Assembly: GCA_016165875.1 (NCBI GenBank)
Contig: JABBOT010000011.1
Coordinates: 12,525,766-12,589,765, forward strand
Direction of reading: 5' to 3'
DNA from: Acanthopleura granulata
Taxonomy: Eukaryota; Mollusca; Polyplacophora; Chitonida; Chitonidae
DNA: 64,000 bases
Under the pieces are notes generated by a model that saw only the letters and a program-made list of their open reading frames with translations, did no database searches and was not told where the DNA came from. The translations under genes and the position numbers were made by a program. Positions 38,501 through 50,500 of the stretch are shown here, piece by piece (the first letter of the stretch is position 1; every line of letters starts with the position of its first letter).

Positions 38501-41500
38501 CTGAGTACTTTATGAAGGAGACAACCCCAAGTCCCATTTCTGGTCGTCTGTGAATTCTGATTGGTACAGATGCATGTTACAAATATCTGAATATTAGCTT
38601 CTGTCAAAGGACAATCCTTCAAAACCTACTGTCCTCGGTTATTGCAATATTTTCATGTCTCTCACATTAAAACTACACGATAGGCCTGAAGAGTGGACTT
38701 GACTGATTATGATGACGTTGCAATATTCACCTCTCCCACATGACAACCACGCAATAGGCCTGAAGAGTGGACTTGACTGTTTATGGTGACATTGCAGTAT
38801 ACACCTGTCCCACATGACAACCACGCAATAGGCCTGAAGAGTGGACTTGACTGATTATGGTGACTTTGCAATATTCACTTCTCCCACATGACAACCACGT
38901 AATAGGCCTGAAGAGTGGACTTGACTGATTATGATGACTTTGCAATATTCACTTCTCCCACATGACAACCACGTAATAGGCCTTAAGAGTGGACTTGACT
39001 GATTATGATGACTTTGCAATATTCACTTCTCCCACATGACAACCACGTAATAGGCCTGAAGAGTGGACTTGACTGATTATGGTGACTTTGCAATATTCAC
39101 TTCTCCCACATGACAACCACGTAATAGGCCTTAAGAGTGGACTTGACTGATTATGATGACTTTGCAATATTCACTTCTCCCACATGACAACCACGTAATA
39201 GGCCTGAAGAGTGGACTTGACTGATTATGGTGACTTTGCAATATTCACTTCTCCCACATGACAACCACGTAATAGGCCTGAAGAGTGGACTTGACTGATT
39301 ATGATGACTTTGCAATATTCACCTCTCCCACATGACAACCACGTAATAGGCCTTAAGAGTGGACTTGACTGATTATGGTGACATTGCAATATTCACTTCT
39401 CCCACATGACAACCACGTAATAGGCCTTAAGAGTGGACTTGACTGATTATGGTGACATTGCAATATTCACTTCTCTCACATGACAACCATGTAATAGGCC
39501 TTAAGAGTGGACTTGACTGATTATGGTGACATTGCAGTATTCACCTGTCCCACATGACAACCACGCAATAGCCCTGAAGAGTGGACTTGACTGATTATGG
39601 TGACATTGCAATATTCACCTCTCCCACATGACAACCACGCAATAGCCCTGAAGAGTGGACTTGACTGATTATGGTGACATTGCAGTATTCACCTCTCCCA
39701 CATGACAACCACGCAATAGCCCTGAAGAGTGGACTTGACTGATTATGGTGACATTGCAGTATTCACCTCTCCCACATGACAACCACGCAATAGCCCTGAA
39801 GAGTGGACTTGACTGATTATGGTGACATTGCAATATTCACTTCTCCCACATGACAACCACGTAATAGGCCTTAAGAGTGGACTTGACTGATTATGGTGAC
39901 ATTGCAGTATTCACCTGTCCCACATGACAACCACGCAATAGCCCTGAAGAGTGGACTTGACTGATTATGGTGACATTGCAATATTCACCTCTCCCACATG
40001 ACAACCACGCAATAGCCCTGAAGAGTGGACTTGACTGATTATGGTGACATTGCAGTATTCACCTGTCCCACATGACAACCACGTAATAGGCCTTAAGAGT
40101 GGACTTGACTGATTATGGTGACATTGTAATATTCACCTCTCCCACATGACAACCACGCAATAGCCCTGAAGAGAGGACTTGACTGATTATGGTGACATTG
40201 CAATATTCACCTCTCCCACATGACAACCACGCAATAGCCCTGAAGAGTGGACTTGACTGATTATGGTGACATTGCAGTATTCACCTCTCCCACATGACAA
40301 CCACGTAATAGGCCTTAAGAGTGGACTTGACTGTTTATGGTGACATTGCAGTATTCACCTCTCCCACATGACAACCACGCAATAGGCCTGAAGAGTGGAC
40401 TTGACTGATTATGGTGACATTGTAATATTCACCTCTCCCACATGACAACCACACAATAGCCCTGAAGAGTGGACTTGACTGATTATGATGACTTTGCAAT
40501 ATTCACCTCTCCCACATGACAACCATGTAATAGGCCTGAAGAGTGGACTTGACTGATTATGATGACTTTGCAATATTCACTTCTCCCACATGACAACCAC
40601 GTAATAGGCCTGAAGAGTGGACTTGACTGATTATGATGACTTTGCAATATTCACCTGTCCCACATGACAACCATGTAATAGGCCTCAAGAGTGGACTTGA
40701 CTGATTTGAGTGTTGTTGTGTGCCGTACTCAAGAATGTTTCACTTATATGATGGTGGCCAGCCTCATGGCGGGAGGAAACCAGGCAGAGACCGGGGGAAA
40801 CCCACGACCATCCGCAGGTTGCTGGCAGACCTTCCCATCTATGGCCAGAGAGGAAGCCAGCATGAGCTGTCACCGTCTAAATGAAAAATGGTGTATGGTG
40901 TTAAACAACAGTCAAATAAATTAGTATATAAATAAACTCAAAGATGTATAATTCACATGTTCCAAAGTACTATACTCTAAATGTAAATAGAGAATCGAGG
41001 TGTTGGGGAGGAGGGAAGAGGATAAACATTTACTGGTAGGCTCAGTATGTGTTTCATGGTAGTGGCCACAATGTATTTCCATGTTTGTTCTCAGGTATTT
41101 CTACAAGCTACACCTCTACAAGGACGAGTGGCCTCTCAGAAAAAGGTGATCAGAAAGCTCAGGTAAGGGTATAACGAATCATAGTCCGAGCACCTGTAGT
41201 AGACTGACATTTTTGTCTGATAGCTGAATTGATTTAATAAATGTTGTTTGCCGTGGTGCAATGTTTGGTAGTTTTGGATGTTCTATAGTATTTGTGATTT
41301 GTGTACATGTACGTTGCCAATTAGCTGTATTCATAAGCAGATTATGTAGTGACAGCAGATTTTCTAATATATATGTTCATGTATTTTTATATTGCTAAGA
41401 TATATTCCATTTTATATTGTTTTTTTTTTTTTTTAGATTATTGCAGTTTTGCTTTTGTTTTTCCAAACTGAAGAAAAAAAAATCATGTACAGACAAATCT

Positions 41501-44500
41501 GAAACTGGGTGCATTTCTTGATTTCTGTTTGCCAGCAACCTACGGATGGTAGTGGGTTTCTCCCTGGCTGTCCCGGTTTCCTACCACCATAATGCTGACC
41601 GCCTTTGTATAAGTGAAATATTCTTGATTATGTGGAAAGCACCAATCAAAAAAAAAAAAAAAAAAAAAAAAAGTGAATAAATAAATTTCTACCCCGCCCA
41701 GGCTTTTCCTCATCTGTGGCTTGTTCTGGATTATCCTCACCCTGGGTCTGCAGGGGCTTTACATCTGGGCCTTTAACTTTCCTCAGCTCACCTTTTTCAA
41801 GAAGATTGGGTAAGTCATCATTAAATATTATTACCAGTACCACTGCATTGTCATAGCTGGGGTAAATCATCATTAAATGTCATTACCAGTACCACTGCAT
41901 TGTCATAGCTAGGGTAAGTCATCATTAAATGTCATTATCAGTACCACAGCATTGTCATATCTAGGGTAAGTCATCATTAAATGTCATTATCAGTACCACA
42001 GCATTGCCTTATCTAGGGTAAGTCATCATTAAATGTCAGTACGAGTACCACTGCATTGTCATAGCTAAAGTACGTCATCATTAAATGTCATTACCAGTAC
42101 CACTGTATTGTCATAGCTAGGGTAAGTCATCATTAAATGTCATTTCCAGTACCAGTGCATTGTCATAGCTAGGGTAAGTCATCATTAAATGTCATTACCA
42201 GTACCAGTGCATTGTCATAGCTAAAGTACGTCATCATTAAATGTCATTATCAGTACCACTGTATTGTCATAGCTAGGGTGAGTCATCATTAAATGTCATT
42301 ACCAGTACCAATGTATTGTCATAGCTAGGGTAAATCATTAAATGTCATTACCAGTACTACTGTATTTTCATAGCTAGGGTAAGTCATTAAATGTCATTAC
42401 CAGTACCACTGTATTTTCATAGCTAGGGTAAGTCAGCATAAATCATTACCAGTACCACACATAAGGGACCATATCCAACCATTGTTTGTGGGCTAAACAT
42501 GGCGGCGAGAAGTAGCCCACGATGGCAAAGTAACGGCTGTAAATCGCCGGCCGGTTGCACTGGGCAGTCCATTGTGTTCGCCAGTTATGAAAACAGCTTG
42601 ACTCCACGCAGTCAGCTCAAACCGAAAATAGTTCTGGCATGTCAGCAAGAACAGCATGTGCCTTGGTTTTGTTGTGATAAGTAGATTCAGTAAGTGAGGT
42701 CTGTTTTACAGTGTGGCTCAACTGAGGCAAAATATCTGTGCTATGCATTACCTAGTGTTGTATTCAAAAGTATATAATCTGTAGACCCATTGTTTTGTAA
42801 TCCTTGCAAGCCCTTTGCGACAAAGGCCTTATCCCCGATCAAATCACAGTCCAAACTGAACCTCTGTTGACCAGAAGCCTACAACAGCCTACTCGTAAAT
42901 ATAACAAATAATTTTGGCTGAGAAGATCCAAAATATTTAATTTTGGTAGCACTGTGTATTAATCTTGTGGTGTCAAAAAATTAGGCCTGCAGATGTCATA
43001 TGCATGCAGACACAATCAGTTTTGAGCTCATGCATGCACTGACTCGGAAACACCTTTGTAAAGTTTGGTCTTAAAAATTGCCTTAAATGTTTGATTGCTG
43101 TCATTGTTTTAGACATAACTATTAATGGCTGGATGTCGCACTTCATTTTCTTAAATTGCCATACCTTTACTTTATGTGAAAAGGTTTGAATTAACAAGAT
43201 TAAGGATGATTTATGCTTTACCTGTCTGAAATTTTCCAGTAACTTTTTTTATTCTTCTCAACCTGCGGAAGGTGGTGGGTTTCCCCAGGGCTCTGCCCGG
43301 TTTCCTCTCACAATAATGCTGGCCAAGGTCGTATAAGTGAAATATTCTTGAGTATGGCGCAAAAAACCTATCAAATAAATAAATAAAATTTATGCTTCAT
43401 TGAGCGTAATGAAACATGGTATTCAGGAAATGCAAATCCAGAAAAAAAAAACAAAAAGAAAATAAATTCTCTCATGCCTCGTAGCAAGAAGATGTGCCAA
43501 GGATAAAATAAATGCCTTTCTTTCGTATTTACTCACTGTATGTTTTCTAAACTTTTCATGAAGTTGGTTGTCCTGTGTTTTATTTCTGACATGGTAGTGA
43601 ATTGATGAATTTAATGAATTTTTCTAAGTGTGAAGAAAGATGTCAGTAAAGTAAATTTTTAAAAATATAAGATGCCAAAAATATTAATCATCAAAGTCAC
43701 GTCAAAATCCAGCTGAGGCATTCCTAATGAATTTATTTGTGTATTATTTTGATTGGTGTTTTATGCCATACTCGAGAATATTTCACTTATATGACGGTGG
43801 CCAGCATTATGGTGGTTGGCAACTGGGAAGATCCCGGGGAAAACCCACGACCATCTGCAGGTTGCTGGCAGACCTTTCCACATAGGCCAGAGAGGAAGCC
43901 AGCAATGAGCCGAACTTGAACTCACAGCGACCACATTGGTGGGAGGCTTCAGGTTATTGTGCTCCAATAGCGCTCTAAACGACTGAGCCACGGAGGCTCC
44001 CATCATTCATAATAAAGGAGGCAAACTCATGAATGCTGCATAATATTATCATATCATATTGATATGATTCAGAGCAGAGAATTATACACTTACAAGGAAT
44101 TATATACATATACAATGGTTTCAGTGAAAAGATTGAAGTAGAATACTTTGTGAACACGATTTCTGAGATTGGTGAGTTGAGTATCGGTACGTCAAAAGAG
44201 CACATGCAACAAAGTGTAGCAGCTTTGATGGCTTATATGTCACACCAGGTAGCTGGTTTTCTCACCACTGACTTACTTCATGGATAGGAGATTGTCCCAA
44301 GGTCAATTAAATACACTGATTATCAAACAAAATGGGTATGATAAAGGTAACGCAGTAGGGAGTAAGGTATACATAAGTGACAGTAGCTCACAGGTGCTAA
44401 ATAACTGCTCATTTGAATTTTACTCAGACGTGTCTTTCAGTTTGCAGTTCATCTGCAGGTCAACACTTAGAACCGTGCAGTGTCATCAGTCTCTGAAAGT

Positions 44501-47500
44501 AAAGATTTTATATCCAAAGGTCTACTGTTGATACCTGCTTCATATATGCTTTCAGAATCAACGTCTCCCAAAGGACTGGCAATGATTAAGTTGTTAAACT
44601 TTGAGTTCAATGAAAGAACACTATTGTAGTTTCATAGGTCATATATTTCCCCCCATAATGCGGGCCTGCAGATTCCTCCCACAGTAATGCCGGCTGCAGT
44701 GGTATAGGTCAAATATTCTTGAGTACGGTGTGAAACACCAATCAAATAAATAAATACAAATTTACATTTGATTCTCAAATTCAGTCTTTTCTGTATACAC
44801 CCTTCGCAAGAGGAATTTTTTTACTCTATTACGGTTGTCAAATCATTTTTATTATACTGTGTTTATTTCCTGGGATCTATGTTTGCACAATAAACAGTTT
44901 TTATACATGAACCTTGATACGGTTGAAAAATGCTGATACAAGAAAAAAAACCGCAAAAAAAACCAGATACAGTCCCCTAGTAATTGCTGTCAGTTTGCTC
45001 TCAAGACTGATTTGGTTATGTAAAGATTTTAATTCTGAGGTGTTGAGTTTAACATGTCAAAACTAAATCAGTTTTCAATTCTGTGAAAAGAATTCAACAA
45101 TAGCGGAGAAAAACAAAGGATTAAAGAGAATAATGGCTTCATCTACGTGGTGGCATCCATCATCCTTCTCAAGGTCTCCTGCTGACGTCTTTAGTCCAGC
45201 CCGACAGGGATTATGACCAGGTCCAGCCCTTGGAGATTATGTGCTAACATTCTTTAGTTATTTAATGACATATCATTATAGTACTAGAGTGATGGTCAGT
45301 AAGAGAAACAGCTTACTGCGACAAACATTGAAGAGAGTCGTTTGGTACTGACTGATTCTCGAGTTTTGCAGTCTGCTATATTTATTACTTTACCTGCATT
45401 GTGTGCAAGTTAAATCACATGTCAATCACAGAATACAACAGTCAAGCGCACAGTGTCTTCAGAGCGATAGCTAACATGGATAGAATGCTTCACAAAAACG
45501 ACACTCGGTCAGTACCGGCGGAAATTAAGTTTGCAGCGTGACATACACCAGGCATGATTTGTCTGCCCCGCAACAACATGGACAGGCACACAAAGAGGTA
45601 TTAATGTGGAAGTTTTACTTGATCCTTTATGCTAAATCCCGTGCTTCTCACCAATGCGGTCGCTGTGAGTTCAAGTCCAGCTCACAGTGGCTTCCCCCCT
45701 GGCCATGCGCGAGAAGGTCCGTCAGCAACCTGTGGAGGGTTGTAAGTTTCCCTCGGGCTCTGCCTGGTTTCCTCCCACCATAGTGCTGGCCACCGTCGTA
45801 TAAGTGACATATTCTTGAGTGCGGAGGAAAACTCCAACCGGATAAATAAATTTGTTAATTTCTGGATAAATCTTTAAACTAGTAAGGCCACAGGTTAGGC
45901 CTTTATGGTTGTTTTAGGGTAAATGGTTAAATCAGTAAAGGCTTCAAATACAGTCTTATTCATTGAAATATCAGAGTATATTATGAGTCAAACTGGTACA
46001 TTATGAGTCAGATATCATGGCACATCGTGTGTCAAACGGGTACAATAAAGGACTCAAATACAGCCTTATTCATTGAAATATCATAGTACATCATGGGTCA
46101 AACTGGTACATTATGAGTCAGATATCATGGCACATCATGTGTCAGAGAGGTACAATAAAGACCTCAAAAGTAGACAAATTTATTGAAATATCATAGCACA
46201 TTATGAGTCAAACTGGTACATTATGAGTCAGATATCATGGCACATCATGTGTCAGATGGTACAATAAAGACCTCAAAAGTAGACAAATTTATTGAAATAT
46301 CATAGCACATTATGAGTCAAACTGGTACATTATGAGTCAGATATCATGGCACATCATGTGTCAGATGGTACAATAAAGACCTCAAAAGTAGACAAATTTA
46401 TTGAAATATCATAGCACATTATGAGTCAAACTGGTACATTATGAGTCAGATATCATGGCACATCATGTGTCAGATGGTACAATAAAGACCTCAAAAGTAG
46501 ACAAATTTATTGAAATATCATAGCACATTATGAGTCAAACTGGTACATTATGAGTCAGATATCATGGCACATCATGTGTCAGATGGTACAATAAAGACCT
46601 CAAAAGTAGACAAATTTATTGAAATATCATAGCACATTATGAGTCAAACTGGTACATTATGAGTCAGATATCATGGCACATCATGTGTCAAACAGGTACA
46701 ATAAGGACCTCAAAAGTAGCATTATTTGTTGAAATACCGAAGTACATTATAAGTCAGGCTGATACATTATGTGTCGGATATTACGGTATATTATGAGTCA
46801 AACCAGTACAATAAAAGCTAACAGTTTGTCTGGCTTCAGTGAGAAGTACCGCTGGGTTTTATTCGGGATTGAGATGCTCGGAATCCTGGTTCTAAACTCT
46901 GTGAACCTGGCTGTGGTGATAAACTATGTGACTCAGTGTGAAATGATCATCTTCTACGTGAAGGGCATGACCACACGGCTCCAGGAGAAGTCAATAGACC
47001 TGCGTAATGCCATGAAGGTAAGTCTGATTGTCTTCTTAGTGAAGGGCATGACCACACGGCTCCAGGAGAAGTCAATAGACGTGATTGTCTTCTTAGTGAA
47101 GGGCATGACCACACGGCTCCAGGAGAAGTCAATAGACGTGTGTAAGGCCATGAAGGTAAGTCTGATTGTCTTCTATGTGAAGGGCGTGACCACACGGCTC
47201 CAGGAGAAGTCAATAGACCTGCGTAATGCCATGAAGGTAAGTCTGATTGTCTTCTTAGTGAAGGGCATGACCACACGGCTCCAGGAGAAGTCAATAGACG
47301 TGATTGTCTTCTTAGTGAAGGGCATGACCACACGGCTCCAGGAGAAGTCAATAGACGTGTGTAAGGCCATGAAGGTAAGTCTGATTGTCTTCTATGTGAA
47401 GGGCGTGACCACACGGCTCCAGGAGAAGTCAATAGACGTGTGTAAGGCCATGAAGGTAAGTCTGATTGTCTTCTATGTGAAGGGCGTGACCACACGGCTC

Positions 47501-50500
47501 CAGGAGAAGTCAATAGACGTGTGTAAGGCCATGAAGGTAAGTCTGATTGTCTTCTTAGTGAAGGGCGTGACCACACGGCTCCAGGAGAAGTCAATAGACG
47601 TGTGTAATGCCATGAAGGTAAGTCTGATTGTCTTCTTAGTGAAGGGCATGACCACACGGCTCCAGGAGAAGTCAATAGACGTGTGTAAGGCCATGAAGGT
47701 AAGTCTGATTGTCTTCTTAGTGAAGGGCGTGACCACACGGCTTCAGGAGAAGTCAATAGACGTGTGTAAGGCCATGAAGGTAAGTCTGATTGTCTTCTTA
47801 GTGAAGGGCGTGACCACACGGCTCCAGGAGAAGTCAATAGACATGTGTAAGGCTATGAAGGTAAGTCTGATTGTCTTCTTAGTGAAGGGGATGACCACAC
47901 GGCTTCAGGAGAAGTCAATACACGTGTGTAAGGCCATGAAGGTAAGTCTGATTGTCTTCTTAGTGAAGGGCGTGACCACACGGCTTCAGGAGAAGTCAAT
48001 AGACGTGTGTAAGGCCATGAAGGTAAGTCTGATTGTCTTCTTAGTGAAGGGCGTGACCACACGGCTCCAGGAGAAGTCAATAGACGTGTGTAAGGCCATG
48101 AAGGTAAGACTGATTGTCTTCTTAGTGAAGGGTGTGACCACACGGCTCCAGGAGAAGTCAATAGACGTGTGTAAGGCCATGAAGGTAAGTCTGATTGTCT
48201 TCTTAGTGAAGGGCATGACCACACGGCTCCAGGAGAAGTCAATAGACGTGTATAACACCATGAAGGTAAGTCTGATTGTCTTCTTAGTGAAGGGCATGAC
48301 CACACGGCTCCAGGAGAAGTCAATAGACGTGCGTAAGGCCATGAAGGTAAGTCTGATTGTCTTCTTAGTAAAGGGCATGACCACACGGCTCCAGGAGAAG
48401 TCAATAGACGTGTGTAAGGCCATGAAGGTAAGTCTGATTGTCTTCTTAGTGAAGGGCATGACCACATGAAAGGCAGACACTATTATAAAGCATCACCACA
48501 ATATGGCTGAAAAATTGTTGACCTGGCATTAAGCCATAGTAAGCATGGATGCAATATAAAGGATAAAGGCCAACCTTGTGACTTGAATGTACGTTTATGT
48601 GGTTTTCATGTATGTTTTTGTATGATTTACACATACTTGAACATGATTTGCAGGACTTTACAGGATTTACATGTACCTTTACAAGGTTTTCATGTACCTT
48701 TGGAAGATATACACGTATGTTTACAAGATATATACATACCTTGACATGATTTACATGTACCTTGACATGATTTACATGTACTTTGACATGATTTACGTTT
48801 ACCTTGACATGATTTACGTGCGCCTTGACATCATTTACATGTACCTTGACATGATTTACGTGCGCCTTGACATCATTTACATGTACCTTGACATGATTTA
48901 CATATACCTTTACATGATTTACATGTATCCTTACATGATTTTCATGTACCTTGACACATACCTTTACCTGACTTAGAGCTTTTTTTACCTGTACCTGTAA
49001 GGGTTGTGTTATATTTGTAGGAGATTTTCCGACTGCGACAGAACCTAGGTCAGCTGAACGGCCCTATTGCCAGGATGACCTCATTAGTGACCATCATATT
49101 CGCAGAGTTAACAGTTATAGGTGAGAGCGTCAGATTTACACAACACTGGCTTGGCTAGTCTTGATAATGCTTGTGTATCTGCGATGTTTGTCTGATGCCA
49201 TGAGTTTGATATCAGTGTATTGCAGCTTAATGAATTGAAGGGGTGAGAACAACTTGTGGATGGTCGTGGGTTCCCCCCAGAGGTCCAGCGTCTTCCCACC
49301 ATAATGCTGGCTGCTGTTTTTTAAGTGAAATATTCTTAAGTACAGCATAAAACACCAATCAAACAAATAAGTTTTTGAACTTGTAATTAGGGTCTATGGA
49401 AACTCATTTTAACATTTCGTTTTAGTATGGTTATTGCACCAAACAACAATCCTTATATAGTAATAGTGAAGTGATATAATAAGCAATTCATTTCTAATAA
49501 TTGGCCTTGCGGTCCGGAGATCTGAGATCAATCCTAGGTCTGGTCATACCAAATGGTAATTGTTGCTGCCTTGCTTGTGCATGAAACTGAGTGGCTAGAG
49601 CAAAGAAGTAAGACTGATCGGCCTGGTGTCAGTATAATATGAGTGGTTGGGGTGTCCTGTCTGGTGTCTTCGGCATGATGTTCAAGTGGCACCAGCACTT
49701 CAGCGGCATTGACTCGCCCTACCACAAGAAGGCAAAGAATATACATCCATACTAATGCTTCATCATCATCATATAACTGAAAAAGTGTTGAGTAGGATGT
49801 AAAACCCAAGCCTACAGACATACATGTAATAATGGGCAAGAAGAGAAACACTGTTAAAGAGGTTCGTTATACCTGAGCTAAGCTGATCTTGGCCATAGTA
49901 TACAGATTGTATGGGCACAGGTAGATATGATAGTAAACAACGTTGTATTTGTTTTACACTCAAGAATTTTTTTTACCAGGATTGTGTTGTTCAGTTAGAC
50001 TAGTTGATCACCCTCAGGGGTGAACAGAATACATGTATCATGTTCAAATGTGGTAACATATATCCACAGCTTAGCTATACTGCTGGCCTGCAAATAGGTG
50101 CCTGACATTTGGTGATCCCTTTGTGCTGTCATATTTAACTTATACAACATGGGCATACCACTTTCAAAAATGTAAGGCTCCTATTTGCAGGCTTGCTATT
50201 GCTTGCAATCTCACTGTATGTAGTAATCACTGTATTTTTGGTTTTTTTTCCTCACAACTTTGGCCAGGTATCAGTATCCTAATTTTAAATGAGAACAACT
50301 CGTACAAGGTTTGGGTGTTTCGGGGTGTATTTCCTGTGGTCTGGATGCTCATCCTCTTCTTTCCACTCATACAGGTAAGCTGTCTTTCCACTCAAACAGG
50401 TAAGCTGTCTTTCCACTCATACAGGTAAACTGTCTTTCCACTCATACAGGTAAACTGTCTTTCCACTCATACAGGTAAGCTGTCTTTCCACTCATACAGG

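Noticed and set aside
38640..40706. CRISPR or coding repeat interpretation of the 74-bp array
   Set aside because: No spacers are present, the 74-bp unit is not divisible by three and all frames contain stops. It is an intronic satellite.
46947..48467. Long minus-strand frames (up to 296 codons) rich in SPGAVWSRPSLRRQSDLPSW-type repeats
   Set aside because: These are antisense readings of the 81-bp array, kept open only because the unit length is divisible by three.
46769..48469. A continuous 566-codon frame that could be read as a repetitive protein
   Set aside because: It starts inside the intronic 109-bp array. The real exon begins at 46840 (or 46825) and has a donor at 47018. The rest is the 81-bp donor-seeded array, coding only if a later donor is used.
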